Part shown: positions 51,469 through 60,378 of the stretch, one piece after another
How positions within the stretch are numbered: position 1 is the stretch's first letter
Layout of the letters: each line of letters begins with the position of its first letter
DNA from: Bacteroidia bacterium
GTDB lineage: Bacteria; Bacteroidota; Bacteroidia; J057
Direction: 5' to 3'
DNA: 64,000 nucleotides
NCBI GenBank assembly: GCA_030430575.1
Contig: JAUIKF010000015.1
Span: 1 to 64,000, forward strand
Made by a program: the position numbers and the translations under genes
The notes under the pieces: generated by a model
Seen by the model: only the letters and a program-made list of their open reading frames with translations
The model's database searches: none
Told to the model about the DNA's origin: nothing

Positions 51469-52365
51469 ATGATTTACTATAAACTCGGCTCCAGCGAACT
51501 CACGGTAAGCGAAATCGCCTTTGGCGCGATGTCTTTAGGTGATAGCTTTCGCCAAAATAAACGACTGCTACACCAAGCCTATGACCGTGGCATAAATTTC
51601 TTCGATACTGCAGACCTCTACCAGCAAGGCGAAAACGAACGCACCCTTGGTCGTGCCCTCAAAGGCATGCGCCAGCGCCTTGTCCTCGCCACCAAAGTAG
51701 GCAACGAATGGGCGCCCGACGGCCTCTCCTGGACGTGGAATCCCCGCAAGGCATACATCAAAAAGGCTGTGCACGCCAGCCTCCGCCGCCTCCAGACCGA
51801 TTACATCGATCTCTACCAACTCCACGGCGGCACCCTGGAAGACCCCATCGACGAGACCATCGAAGCCTTCGAAGAACTCAAACAGGCAGGCCATATCCGC
51901 TATTACGGCATCTCCTCCATCCGCCCCAACGTCATCCGTGAATGGGTCAAGCGTGCCCACCTCACCAGCGTCATGATGCAGTACAGCCTGCTCGACCGCA
52001 GGCCCGAAGAGACGTGCCTGGATCTGCTCTCCCAGGCGAATATCGCTGTATTTGTGCGCGGTGCGCTGGCCAAAGGCCTGCTGGTGGATAAAGAACCACG
52101 TGCTTATCTGGATCATACAGCAGCCGAAGTCGCGAAGGCGCAAGCCGCTATTTCGCATATCAGCAGCGACGCTCGCACCCCTGCTCAAACTGCTTTGCAG
52201 TTTTGCGTCGCTCAAGACGCCGTGACGGCGATTGCGGCAGGGGCCAGTACGCTTGAGCAGCTTAGGGCGAATGCTAGCGCATCTGATTGTGAGCCACTGA
52301 CGGCGGATGAGTTGGGGTTTTTGCGGGAGGAGGTGCGGAGTGGGGTGTATGAGAAGTTTCGGTGA
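51469..52365 (+). CDS. Aldo/keto reductase
   Basis: 298 residues, TIM-barrel NADPH oxidoreductase. Catalytic residues appear as Asp in FFDTADLY, Tyr in the same stretch, Lys in LATKVGNEW and His in YQLHGG. The family reduces aldehydes and ketones; the substrate is unknown. The middle of the gene is clearly richer in G and C than its neighbours, with many CCGC and GCC codons, which may reflect strong expression or acquisition by transfer. Confidence 0.9.
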   Translation: MIYYKLGSSELTVSEIAFGAMSLGDSFRQNKRLLHQAYDRGINFFDTADLYQQGENERTLGRALKGMRQRLVLATKVGNEWAPDGLSWTWNPRKAYIKKAVHASLRRLQTDYIDLYQLHGGTLEDPIDETIEAFEELKQAGHIRYYGISSIRPNVIREWVKRAHLTSVMMQYSLLDRRPEETCLDLLSQANIAVFVRGALAKGLLVDKEPRAYLDHTAAEVAKAQAAISHISSDARTPAQTALQFCVAQDAVTAIAAGASTLEQLRANASASDCEPLTADELGFLREEVRSGVYEKFR

Positions 52366-52380
52366 GGGGGGAAGTGCTAG

Positions 52381-52406
52381 CTCAAACTCAAGTGCAAACT
52401 CAATTC
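52381..52406. repeat. Hexamer YTCAAR tract at the mcrC end
   Basis: CTCAAA, CTCAAG, TGCAAA, CTCAAT: four near-hexamers of the family seen at 1517-1569 and 58106-58182. It lies in the gap between converging genes, and the mcrC stop codon TGA is part of it. Confidence 0.6.
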
Positions 52407-53419
52407 TCCAACAACCCCAACAAATCCCTTCTCACGCCCCGCCATTCCTGCCCAAGGCTCAGCGCCACCACACTCATCAGATGGCCTTCCATCTGGTAGT
52501 CGTAGCGGGCCGTAGGCCCTGCGGTAGGGTAGAGGAGCATGCCTTGGCAGGTAGGGTTTTCGGTGTTTTTGATGTAGGCAAAAAGCTGGTAGAGGTGTGG
52601 GGGGCGGAATTTCTCGCCGCCAAAGCGATTGGTAGCCAGGGCTTCTGGGTAGTACTTCGTATCGATGATGAGCTTAAAGTCAGCAGCAGTCAGACTGACA
52701 TCCGTCTCCATGCGCGGCAAGAGCGACTCCGCGCCTTCCTGCACCGGCAGCATCTGCCAATGGATGTGCTCGCGCCCTACACGAAAAGCAGGTGCCTCGT
52801 GCTTATAGAAATTTCGTACAAATGCTTCAAACAGCCGCGCCATCTGGACTTCATCTCGCCAAAAATCCTGAAAGCGATATTCACCTTCTTGTTCGATGGG
52901 AAGTAGATTTTTGTCCAGCAACTCACAGATGTTGAGGAGGAATGGGTAAGGCGGTTTTAAGGGCAAACGGCGCAAGGAACGGAAATCAATAGGCTGATAG
53001 TCAGTGACTTCCAATGAAGGGAGCCTTCGCGCAAATCGCCTAGCTTCTTGTGCCATGCTTGGCTGTAAGGCTTTACTCCTACTAAGTTTTAGCAAGGTCA
53101 GAAGCAGCGCCTGATTGGGGGGAATATCATGACTCAGTTCGTCGAAACGACATTGCGCTTGCCCCTTGAGCAGAAGCCCCTTTTGCATAGAAGGCACGAC
53201 CTCCAATCGCCCTCTTATGCCCTTTAAAACAGCATTTTGTTCCACATAATCTTGCATCAATCCCCGCTTCACCAGCCGTCCACACCCCCTCAAAAACACA
53301 CTTCCCAGCAGGTCGAGCAGATGCCGCCCGTCCTCAGCAGCGATCGTGACTTCCCCCTTGGCTTCTAGCTTGTCCCAAGCATAGCAGAGCAGGAAGTATA
53401 GGTTTTGGATGGGAATCAT
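52400..53419 (-). CDS. mcrC: McrC-like subunit of a type IV restriction system
   Basis: About 339 residues from the ATG at MIPIQNLYFLLCYAWD; a GTG 27 bp upstream is less likely. The start matches the family's conserved N-terminal motif. The C-terminal nuclease has a PD-(D/E)xK core, LLPRMETDVSL and LIIDTKYY, with Asp and Asp-x-Lys intact. McrC cleaves DNA when joined to the McrB GTPase ring at modified cytosines. The partner is 400 bp upstream, separated by a palindrome-rich insert. Confidence 0.88.
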   Translation of the reverse strand: MIPIQNLYFLLCYAWDKLEAKGEVTIAAEDGRHLLDLLGSVFLRGCGRLVKRGLMQDYVEQNAVLKGIRGRLEVVPSMQKGLLLKGQAQCRFDELSHDIPPNQALLLTLLKLSRSKALQPSMAQEARRFARRLPSLEVTDYQPIDFRSLRRLPLKPPYPFLLNICELLDKNLLPIEQEGEYRFQDFWRDEVQMARLFEAFVRNFYKHEAPAFRVGREHIHWQMLPVQEGAESLLPRMETDVSLTAADFKLIIDTKYYPEALATNRFGGEKFRPPHLYQLFAYIKNTENPTCQGMLLYPTAGPTARYDYQMEGHLMSVVALSLGQEWRGVRRDLLGLLEN

Positions 53420-53439
53420 GGAGAATTGAGAATTAGGGG

Positions 53440-53755
53440 TGTTCACTCATTTTTCGAAATAAAAACTCCACTCCTTTTTTAGATGAAAAATAAAAAAAAC
53501 TAAACGTCACCCCGGAATTTTTCGATGCTTTGGGAGAAAAACCCTTCGGCGTTGCTCAGGGCATGTATCCGGGGTCTCCCGCCCCAAATCGTTTTTAACG
53601 TTTTTTGGCGGGAGGTCGCGGATAAATTTGATTGTAGGGTCAGGACATGTCCTGTCCCTACAATCAAATTTTCCGCGAAGACGATTGGGGTGGAGTGAAT
53701 TTTGTTCATTTTTGCCCTGAAATATTTATTTCGATTTTTGAGTGAATACTCCTAA
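53440..53755. repeat. MITE-like palindrome cluster between mcrB and mcrC
   Basis: Outer arms around TTCACTCATTTTTCGAAATA (53442-53463) and TATTTCGATTTTTGAGTGAA (about 53727-53748) are inverted with a few mismatches. Inside lie a CTCCCGCC/GGCGGGAG pair (about 53566-53614) and a near-perfect palindrome at about 53615-53682 centred on CAGGACATGTCCTG, a motif dispersed in other bacteria. No gene is inside. Confidence 0.6.
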
Positions 53756-53825
53756 TGAAAAATGAAGAATTGAGAATGAAGAGAGATACGTACACATTTT
53801 ATCATTTATTCATCTACTCATTCTA

Positions 53826-55706
53826 TCATTCTCTCATTGCCTTCACCTCATCCTCCGCCTTCGACCAGTCATCGAACCAATACTCCTTGAGCAAGGGCGC
53901 GATCTCCCAGTCAATGATGCGCTGGTACCAGGCCTTCGCATCTTTGATCTTGGTAGTAGAACAAAAATAGCTATGACCGATCATAAAACCTGGCCCCAAC
54001 TGGGGATCGGCCTGAATGCGCTGATTGAGTTGCTGGATACGTCGGATGATGTGGGATAAAAAACGGGGAGGAACGCCCATTTTTTTGAGATGTGCCTGAA
54101 ATTTCTCTTCAAAGAGGGGATTGAGGGTAAAGAACGCAAAACGCCTGCGCATGGCATAGTCCACCATGGCAAGGGAGCGGTCGGCGGTATTCATGGTGCC
54201 GAGCAGGTATAGATTTTCGGGGACAAAAAATGTATCGTCATTGCGGCCATACGTGAGGCCGATGGCATGAGATGGGCCACGCTTATCGGGTTCTAAGAGC
54301 ATCATGAGTTCACCCAGGACCTTGCCTAGGGGCCCTCGATTGATCTCATCGATGATGAAGAAGTAATCCCGATTGGGATCTTGCTGGGCCCGTTCGCAAA
54401 ATCGATAGAACGCACCTGCTTGCAGCTCAAATTCACCCGCCTCGTTGGGGCGGATGCCTTGGACGAAGTCCTCATAAGCGTAGGAAGGGTGAAACTGCAC
54501 CCATGCCACGCGCGAGTCATCTTGTTCGCCCATGAGCAAAAAAGCGAGTCGCTTTGCCAGAAAGGTTTTGCCAACTCCAGGAGGCCCTTGAAGGATGACA
54601 TTCTTTTTATGCCGAATCAATTCCTTCAAATCTTTCAGCGAATTTTCTGTCAAAAAACTCTCTCCCAGCAAATGCTGCATATCATACGGCGGCGCTGGAC
54701 GCTTCCTGCGATACGGTTTGGCAGGTTCTTCAGCCACAGAAACAGGCGCTTGGTCAGCCATCTGGACTTTGGCAAGCAGGTCATAAGGACTATGCACGAG
54801 CATATCTTTTCCCGCCTGACTGATCCGCCAGGCAAAAGGCCCTTTGCGTAGCAAGCCCGCCTTGACAGCCATCTGGCTGTGGCGTTCTAGAATCCGCTGC
54901 CAGCGTATCGGTCCAGAATCGCCAGAGGCATGTTTGTCCCATTTTGAGAGACTCACGCGCTCTTTCACCCGCTGCAACACCTCCGTTTTGGGCAAAGCGC
55001 CACCGGCTTCATTGAGCACTTCTAGGGCTGTGAACAGGGTCTTCGCAGCACAGTGTTCCCCTTCGCTGTAGGCATTTTGAGACGCTGAAGCTGCCTTGTC
55101 TTCTGGTGCAGGGCGCATATAATTATTCCAAAGTTCTTGGGCAAAATCGATTGGATGAAGATCCTGTGGTTTTTGAGCCATCAAGAATTCTTGAAGCTGA
55201 GAAATCGGCGGTTTTTTGTCCGCCGAAAGACCTGATTGGAACGCGATCTTCCCAAGGGCTTTATGCGAAAAGATCGGCACCAATGCTTCTGGTGCATAGA
55301 GAAAAGCGATTTTCCATTTCACTGAATCTCCCATATCAATCCCATCTATAGCCTGCCAGTTTTTTGTCTCTACAGCTTCCAGTAAGCTAATAATCTCGTG
55401 TTTCACCTGCTGAAATGCAGCTTCTCGCGACTCCCCATACTTGCGATACCACGCATAAGTCCCATCTGTCATCAGATGTCTTGCCTGGATCGGCTGTTTA
55501 CTCTCCCGCCTGAAGATGCCAAACTTATACGCCGATCCTCCTTTGATACTCCCACATAGATCCGTCTTCACCTCCACCCAATAGCAAAAGCTATCCGTTC
55601 GCGCCAAGTCGGTATACTCCGCCAAAGCCATCTCCCGCACCCGATGCATCGGCCATGCCTTCAAAAAGGCTTGTTGCTGACTGAGTGCTTTAGGGAGAGT
55701 GGACAT
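53826..55706 (-). CDS. mcrB: McrB-like GTPase subunit of a type IV restriction system
   Basis: 626 residues. The N-terminal region (about 1-190) is a predicted DNA-recognition domain (TDSFCYWVEVKTDLCGSIKG). A winged-helix Mrr-N-like segment (about 222-300) follows. The AAA+ motor has Walker A GPPGVGKT (374-381), Walker B IIDEINRG (451-458) and the McrB GTPase signature MNTADRS (505-511). The N-terminal module decides which modified DNA is bound; it differs from E. coli McrB, so the target may differ. It lies upstream of mcrC on the same strand. Confidence 0.9.
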   Translation of the reverse strand: MSTLPKALSQQQAFLKAWPMHRVREMALAEYTDLARTDSFCYWVEVKTDLCGSIKGGSAYKFGIFRRESKQPIQARHLMTDGTYAWYRKYGESREAAFQQVKHEIISLLEAVETKNWQAIDGIDMGDSVKWKIAFLYAPEALVPIFSHKALGKIAFQSGLSADKKPPISQLQEFLMAQKPQDLHPIDFAQELWNNYMRPAPEDKAASASQNAYSEGEHCAAKTLFTALEVLNEAGGALPKTEVLQRVKERVSLSKWDKHASGDSGPIRWQRILERHSQMAVKAGLLRKGPFAWRISQAGKDMLVHSPYDLLAKVQMADQAPVSVAEEPAKPYRRKRPAPPYDMQHLLGESFLTENSLKDLKELIRHKKNVILQGPPGVGKTFLAKRLAFLLMGEQDDSRVAWVQFHPSYAYEDFVQGIRPNEAGEFELQAGAFYRFCERAQQDPNRDYFFIIDEINRGPLGKVLGELMMLLEPDKRGPSHAIGLTYGRNDDTFFVPENLYLLGTMNTADRSLAMVDYAMRRRFAFFTLNPLFEEKFQAHLKKMGVPPRFLSHIIRRIQQLNQRIQADPQLGPGFMIGHSYFCSTTKIKDAKAWYQRIIDWEIAPLLKEYWFDDWSKAEDEVKAMRE

Positions 55707-56043
55707 AGATGAAGAATTAAGAGAGACCGCTCGGGCTGCGCCCTCGCTGCGAGAACAGAGACCGTTCGCCCTTCGGGCTCACTGCGAGACCGCTCGGCTC
55801 GAAGACTCGCCTCGCTGCGAGACTAAAGGCAGCAAGTCATTTTGTCTCATTTCTCTTGTCTCGTAGCGAGTCTTCGAGCGGTCTCGCAGAGAGGAGCTCG
55901 CGACGAACGATCTCGCAGTGAGTGTAAGCGAACGGTCACGCAGCGAGGGCTAAGTCTTCGAAGCCCGAGCGGTCTCACCCGCTATTCTACCTCCTTTATT
56001 ACTTTTTTCCAAACAATCTGGCGATAGTCCTTGTTCTGAGCGC
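55707..56043. repeat. Second GAGACCGCTCG palindromic cluster
   Basis: About 55729-55976 repeats the family at 48699-48935: GAGACCG(C/T)TCG units on the left, CGAGCGGTCTC on the right, forming an extended imperfect inverted repeat. It lies between the divergent starts of mcrB and the photolyase, with AT-rich sequence left over for the photolyase promoter near 55980-56040. Confidence 0.7.
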
Positions 56044-57354
56044 ATGAATGCGATCACGGTTTTTTGGTTCAGAAGAGATTTGCGATTAGGAGATAATACA
56101 GGCCTGTATCATGCCCTGCGGACAGGCAGGCCTGTCCTGCCTATCTTTATCTTCGATGAAGAGATTTTGGAAGAATTGCCGACGAAGGATGCACGTGTGG
56201 CATTTATCCATAAACAGATATTGCTGCTTCAGCAGCAGCTTCAAGGAGCTGGGAGCAGTATGATTGTTCGGATCGGGCGACCGCTTGAGGTCTGGAAAGA
56301 ATTATTTACCCAATACCCTATCCATGCGATCTATACCAATCGCGACTACGAACCCTATGCCATCCAACGTGACGCAGAAGTGGCAGCGCTTGCCAGACAG
56401 CATGGCGCTCAATTTCGCTCCTTCAAAGACCAAGTGACCTTTGAGTTAAATGAAGTGGTCTCACAGGCTGGGACGCCCTATACGGTCTTTACACCGTACA
56501 AAAATAAGTGGAAATCACTCCTGACTCCAGCCCACCTTTCAGTGTATGATACTGCGCCATTTAAAGGATGCTTTTATCCTTCCTCTGCCTTGCCGATTCC
56601 TAGCCTCAAAGCTTTGGGATTTGAGGAAAGTCATTTGCCGTTTCCGCCTCAGTCTGTTGATAATGAGGTGATTAGACATTATGATGAACGAAGAGATATT
56701 CCCTCTTTAGACGCTACGAGTCGTTTGGGGATCCATTTGCGCTTTGGCACCATTAGCATCCGCCAACTCGTCAAGAAAGCCATGTCTTTGAATGAAACCT
56801 TTCTCAATGAGCTGATCTGGCGGGAATTTTATATGCAGATTTTGGGACAATTTCCACATGTGATCAATGGGCCATTTAAGCCTGCATATGGAGCAATTCC
56901 CTGGCGAAACGATCAGGCCGATTTTGAGAAATGGAAAGCAGGGAAAACGGGTTTCCCCTTGGTCGATGCAGGCATGCGACAGCTCAATGCGACCGGCTTT
57001 ATGCACAATCGCCTGCGCATGCTCACGGCTAGTTTCCTGACCAAGCATCTGCTCATCAACTGGCAATGGGGAGAGGCGTATTTCGCTGAAAAACTACTCG
57101 ACTACGAACTCTCTTCCAATAACGGCGGCTGGCAATGGGCTGCAGGGTGTGGTACAGACGCCGCACCTTATTTTCGCATTTTTAACCCTGAATCCCAGCT
57201 GAAGAAGTTTGATCCAAAAGCTGTTTTTGTAAAAAAATGGGTGCCTGAATATGGAACGCCAGCCTATCCTGCGCCTATGGTGAATCATAAAATGGCAAGG
57301 GAGCGATGCTTGGAGGTGTATAAAACGGCATTGAATGGAGTGAGGAATCTGTAA
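56044..57354 (+). CDS. phrB: Deoxyribodipyrimidine photolyase (class I)
   Basis: 436 residues; repairs UV pyrimidine dimers with light. The N-terminal photolyase domain (ITVFWFRRDLRLGDNTGL) binds the antenna chromophore. The FAD domain has ELIWREFYMQIL, MHNRLRMLTASFLTKHLL and GGWQWAAGCGTDAAPYFRIF (read as outline), which includes the conserved Trp and Asp region. Length is normal. Class I CPD function is favoured over cryptochrome, but motif reading alone cannot settle this. Confidence 0.92.
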   Translation: MNAITVFWFRRDLRLGDNTGLYHALRTGRPVLPIFIFDEEILEELPTKDARVAFIHKQILLLQQQLQGAGSSMIVRIGRPLEVWKELFTQYPIHAIYTNRDYEPYAIQRDAEVAALARQHGAQFRSFKDQVTFELNEVVSQAGTPYTVFTPYKNKWKSLLTPAHLSVYDTAPFKGCFYPSSALPIPSLKALGFEESHLPFPPQSVDNEVIRHYDERRDIPSLDATSRLGIHLRFGTISIRQLVKKAMSLNETFLNELIWREFYMQILGQFPHVINGPFKPAYGAIPWRNDQADFEKWKAGKTGFPLVDAGMRQLNATGFMHNRLRMLTASFLTKHLLINWQWGEAYFAEKLLDYELSSNNGGWQWAAGCGTDAAPYFRIFNPESQLKKFDPKAVFVKKWVPEYGTPAYPAPMVNHKMARERCLEVYKTALNGVRNL

Positions 57355-57656
57355 ACTTAGTTTCTGCTCCTAACAACAAAGTTGTCATTTCGACCCTTGC
57401 CCTGAGCCAAGCCGAAGGGAGGGAGGAATCTAACAGAGTGGTCTAGCAGCTTATTCGAAGCATGTGGAATAAGGACATGTAGCCAGTACAAGAGGACGTG
57501 TTGGATGTCAAGAAATACTCTTTACCCAATCCCACACGTAATTTTGATATTTTTTGAGGCTTTGCGAAAAAAATATCAAAATTACCGCAGCAGATTGAGG
57601 CGAGCCGCCGTCAAGAAAGTATCAATTACTTTTTTAACCCTCAATCTTATTTTATC
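57355..57656. repeat. Gap with CCCTGAGC palindrome and AT-rich hairpin
   Basis: No gene. A dispersed CCCTGAGCC-AGCCGAAGGG palindrome lies at about 57401-57421. A perfect 18-bp inverted repeat, GTAATTTTGATATTTTTT (57538-57555) with its complement at 57567-57585, is flanked by two GTCAAGAAA stretches. Confidence 0.6.
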
Positions 57657-58091
57657 ATGAAACCTATTGTACTTTTTTTCATGGCAATGATGATGCTATT
57701 GGGAATGGCATTCGCTCAGGACCCCGTGATTCCTGAAGACAAAGTGGAAGATCCCACAGTATGTGAACCTTACCTAAAGGCCAATTATACACATGATGCC
57801 CAGACATTGACGATCTTCTATGAAGATTGTGACGTCGTCCCTTATGTAGGTTGCTGGTTTGGCTGGTGTGGCACCATGACCGAGCAAGAGCGGATTAATT
57901 ATGAAAAGTTAACAGCGTATTACCTCACCGTCACGAACCTAAGTGGTCATGTAGTTTATAAAGATCTACTTCCGTATGGATTTGAAAAGGAGCTAGAAAT
58001 CAATAACCTTAACCTTGAGGCCGGGGCCTACTTACTGCTGCTCAAGAAGCCCGGAGGTGAGGTCGTTACCCATAAATTTGGGGTGAGATAA
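57657..58091 (+). CDS. Small secreted protein
   Basis: 144 residues with a signal peptide ending near AFAQ. The mature protein has four Cys in CEPYLK, YEDCD and GCWFGWCG, likely disulphide-bonded. The C-terminal 60 residues (YYLTVTNLSGHVVYKDLL, EAGAYLLLLKKPGG) resemble the beta-sandwich of T9SS type A sorting domains, though the usual PNP motif is absent. It may be a minimal T9SS-like secreted protein. Confidence 0.6.
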   Translation: MKPIVLFFMAMMMLLGMAFAQDPVIPEDKVEDPTVCEPYLKANYTHDAQTLTIFYEDCDVVPYVGCWFGWCGTMTEQERINYEKLTAYYLTVTNLSGHVVYKDLLPYGFEKELEINNLNLEAGAYLLLLKKPGGEVVTHKFGVR

Positions 58092-58105
58092 GACGGAAAT
58101 TTAGG

Positions 58106-58182
58106 AGAAACTCAAGTTCAAACTCAAATTCAAGTTCAAAAAAAACTTTGAGTTTGTACTTGAGCTTGAGTTTGAATTTCTC
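58106..58182. repeat. Hexamer-phased hairpin between converging genes
   Basis: Left arm GGAGAAA followed by YTCAAR hexamers; right arm YTTGAR hexamers ending TTTCTCC. The two arms pair in hexamer register over about 35 bp, with mismatches only at the Y and R positions. It lies between converging genes and may stop transcription both ways. Confidence 0.75.
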
Positions 58183-58204
58183 CATCCTCCGAGGTCTTTC
58201 TTTT

Positions 58205-58507
58205 TCAAAACAGTGAAGTCAATGCCAATGCCACCGCTGGGTTCCCCTCAAATTTGACTTGCTGCTTCATGATCGCTGTCAGCGGATTGAGCTCACCCGT
58301 AAGGATAGCGTGAAAGTCAGCCTCCTTGACTTTAATGGTGCAGTCAGCTTGTTTATCTTTTGTTGCCAACTGATTACTACTACCCGTTCCATCCATGTGG
58401 ATGTACTTCCCCCCAAAATCCACTTTCACAGACGACCCGATAGGGTCTACCTGACTAGATTTTTCTGTTACGATAGCTAGGATTTCGTCGAACAGGGATT
58501 CAGCCAT
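58205..58507 (-). CDS. SCP2 sterol-carrier-domain protein
   Basis: 100 residues, a single SCP2 domain: VDFGGKYIHMDGTG, then CTIKVKEADFHAILTGELNPLTAIMKQQVKFEG (outlined) with the lipid-binding tunnel pattern. Such proteins bind lipids or fatty acyl groups in the cytoplasm. No export signal. It is 48 bp downstream of carA but may have its own promoter. Confidence 0.88.
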   Translation of the reverse strand: MAESLFDEILAIVTEKSSQVDPIGSSVKVDFGGKYIHMDGTGSSNQLATKDKQADCTIKVKEADFHAILTGELNPLTAIMKQQVKFEGNPAVALALTSLF

Positions 58508-58555
58508 ATGGAGATTGTTGATTATTAATTGAGTGATTATTGATCAATCAATTCT

Positions 58556-59671
58556 TCACACCAGCACTTCTTCTGCCATCATCGCAATGAAATCATCGAA
58601 TAGATAATGGCTATCATGTGGCCCTGGAGACGCTTCTGGGTGAAACTGGACCGAAAAGGCTTTCCTATTCCGCACACGTATTCCCTCAATTGAATTGTCG
58701 TTCAAATTGACGTGTGTGACAACCACATCAGGGCTTTTGGCCATCTCTTCTGGTGACACGCAGAATCCATGATTCTGAGAGGTAATCTCACATTTGCCAG
58801 TAAGCAAATTTTTCACAGGATGATTGGCGCCACGATGCCCATTGTGCATCTTATAGGTCTTGACCCCACAGGCCAAGGCGATGATTTGGTGCCCTAAACA
58901 GATGCCAAACAACGGATTGTCGTTTTTCAGAATCTGTTTAACCGTATCGATGGCGTAAGGCATGGCCGCTGGATCACCCGGGCCGTTGGAGATGAAATAG
59001 CCGTGCGGCTCAAAACTAGCCATATCCTCATAGGACGCTTTGGCTGGGTATACCTTGAGGTAACAATCGCGAGCGGCCAGCATATCGAGGATGTTGCGCT
59101 TGATGCCCACGTCGAGGACGGAGATGCGGAACCGTGCATTGGGATTGCCATGAAAATAAGGCCTGACGGCACTGACTTGTGAGGCCAACTCCAGTCCATC
59201 CATCGGAGGGCATTTTTTGAGGAGGCGCTTGAGTTCTTTCTTGTCCGTGATTTCGGAGGAAATAATGGCATTCATGGCGCCGTGGTCGCGGATATGCGTG
59301 ACGAGCTTGCGCGTATCGACATTGGAAATACCCACGATGCTATTGTGGCGGAGGAAGGAGTCCAGGGACTCTATCGCAGAAGAGCGCGAATAGGCCCGCG
59401 CAAAATTCCGGACAATCAGCCCGGCAATCATGGCACCGCCACTTTCGTATTCCGATTCGTGCACGCCGTAGTTGCCTACGTGGGTATGCGTCTCGATCAG
59501 GACCTGCCCAAAATAAGAGGGATCAGTAAAGACTTCCTGATAGCCGGTCATGCTGGTATTGAAGCAAAGCTCACCCGTAGTGGTGCCTCTTTTGCCTATC
59601 GCATACCCGTTAAAAAAAAGCCCGTCCTCCAAAAGGAGACAGGCTGGATCTTGTTGAATGTATTTGAGCAT
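58556..59671 (-). CDS. carA: Carbamoyl-phosphate synthase small subunit
   Basis: 371 residues, the glutamine amidotransferase that feeds ammonia to CarB for arginine and pyrimidine synthesis. The N-terminal domain starts CLLLEDGLFFNGYAIG with GYQEVFTDPSY. The class I amidotransferase has its Cys in GICLGHQI and His/Glu in QFHPEASPG. carB is not adjacent in this window. Confidence 0.95.
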   Translation of the reverse strand: MLKYIQQDPACLLLEDGLFFNGYAIGKRGTTTGELCFNTSMTGYQEVFTDPSYFGQVLIETHTHVGNYGVHESEYESGGAMIAGLIVRNFARAYSRSSAIESLDSFLRHNSIVGISNVDTRKLVTHIRDHGAMNAIISSEITDKKELKRLLKKCPPMDGLELASQVSAVRPYFHGNPNARFRISVLDVGIKRNILDMLAARDCYLKVYPAKASYEDMASFEPHGYFISNGPGDPAAMPYAIDTVKQILKNDNPLFGICLGHQIIALACGVKTYKMHNGHRGANHPVKNLLTGKCEITSQNHGFCVSPEEMAKSPDVVVTHVNLNDNSIEGIRVRNRKAFSVQFHPEASPGPHDSHYLFDDFIAMMAEEVLV

Positions 59672-59694
59672 AAGCTGTGATGCAGAAGGGAATG

Positions 59695-59728
59695 AAAATT
59701 AAAATCGAAATTAAAATTAAAATCAAAG
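59695..59728. repeat. Hexamer RAAATY tract
   Basis: Five consecutive hexamers AAAATT, AAAATC, GAAATT, AAAATT, AAAATC just upstream of carA. The phase is perfect and differences are transitions at the ends of the unit, as in the YTTGAR tracts. Confidence 0.6.
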
Positions 59729-59835
59729 ACACCTTGGGAATAACCTAGAAATAAATGGTACCATTTGAAGGTATAAGCAACTGACTTTCAGTCTCTTTAT
59801 TCAAAATTCATTATTCATTCATTCAAAATTGTTCC

Positions 59836-60378
59836 TTATCCTTCTTTTGCAAAGACGCTTTGGTCAGTTAGCGGAATCCTTTCATAAGGAAGCTCCTCGT
59901 CATTGCGCAATTTCTCGATAATGCCCTTCATCTTATCTTCCGTGAGGTTATGGCAATAGCGCTTATTGGTGACTTGGCAGACAGGGGCAGTGTCACAGGC
60001 GCCTAGGCATTCGGCTGCCCGCACCCAGATTTTACCATCTTTGCTATGGCCATTTTCATCCACTTCCAAGTGATTTTTTACAAAATCGAGCATCTCGCGG
60101 CCCCCCGTTTCCCCACAAGAAAAGCAGGTGCACACTTCAATCAGATGCTTTGGCACTTCTTTCTTAAAGTACATGGTATAAAAAGAAGCCACGCCATAGA
60201 CGTGGGCATAGGGAAGGTCGAGGGTGGTGGCTACCAGTTTGATCGCCTCATTGGATAGCCAACCAAATTTTTCCTGAGCGATCCAAAGTGTCGGCATAAC
60301 CGCAGATTGGGGATCAGGATACTTGGCCACATGTTTTTGCACCTCCGCTAGCTCTTCCTTTGTAAAATTGTACTCCAT
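59836..60378 (-). CDS. nuoE: NADH-quinone oxidoreductase subunit E
   Basis: About 180 residues from the ATG at MEYNFTKEELAEVQ; the longer open frame translates AT-rich intergenic sequence. The thioredoxin-like [2Fe-2S] ligands appear as VCTCFSCGE and ECLGACDTAPV. NuoE works with NuoF in the NADH-oxidising arm of complex I. No other nuo gene is adjacent, so it is separated from the usual cluster in this window, or serves another NADH or hydrogenase complex. Confidence 0.9.
   Translation of the reverse strand: MEYNFTKEELAEVQKHVAKYPDPQSAVMPTLWIAQEKFGWLSNEAIKLVATTLDLPYAHVYGVASFYTMYFKKEVPKHLIEVCTCFSCGETGGREMLDFVKNHLEVDENGHSKDGKIWVRAAECLGACDTAPVCQVTNKRYCHNLTEDKMKGIIEKLRNDEELPYERIPLTDQSVFAKEG

Noticed and set aside
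51568-52215. A 215-codon antisense frame in the aldo/keto reductase gene
   Set aside because: It arises from the GC-rich codon pattern of the sense gene; the sense strand has clear catalytic motifs.
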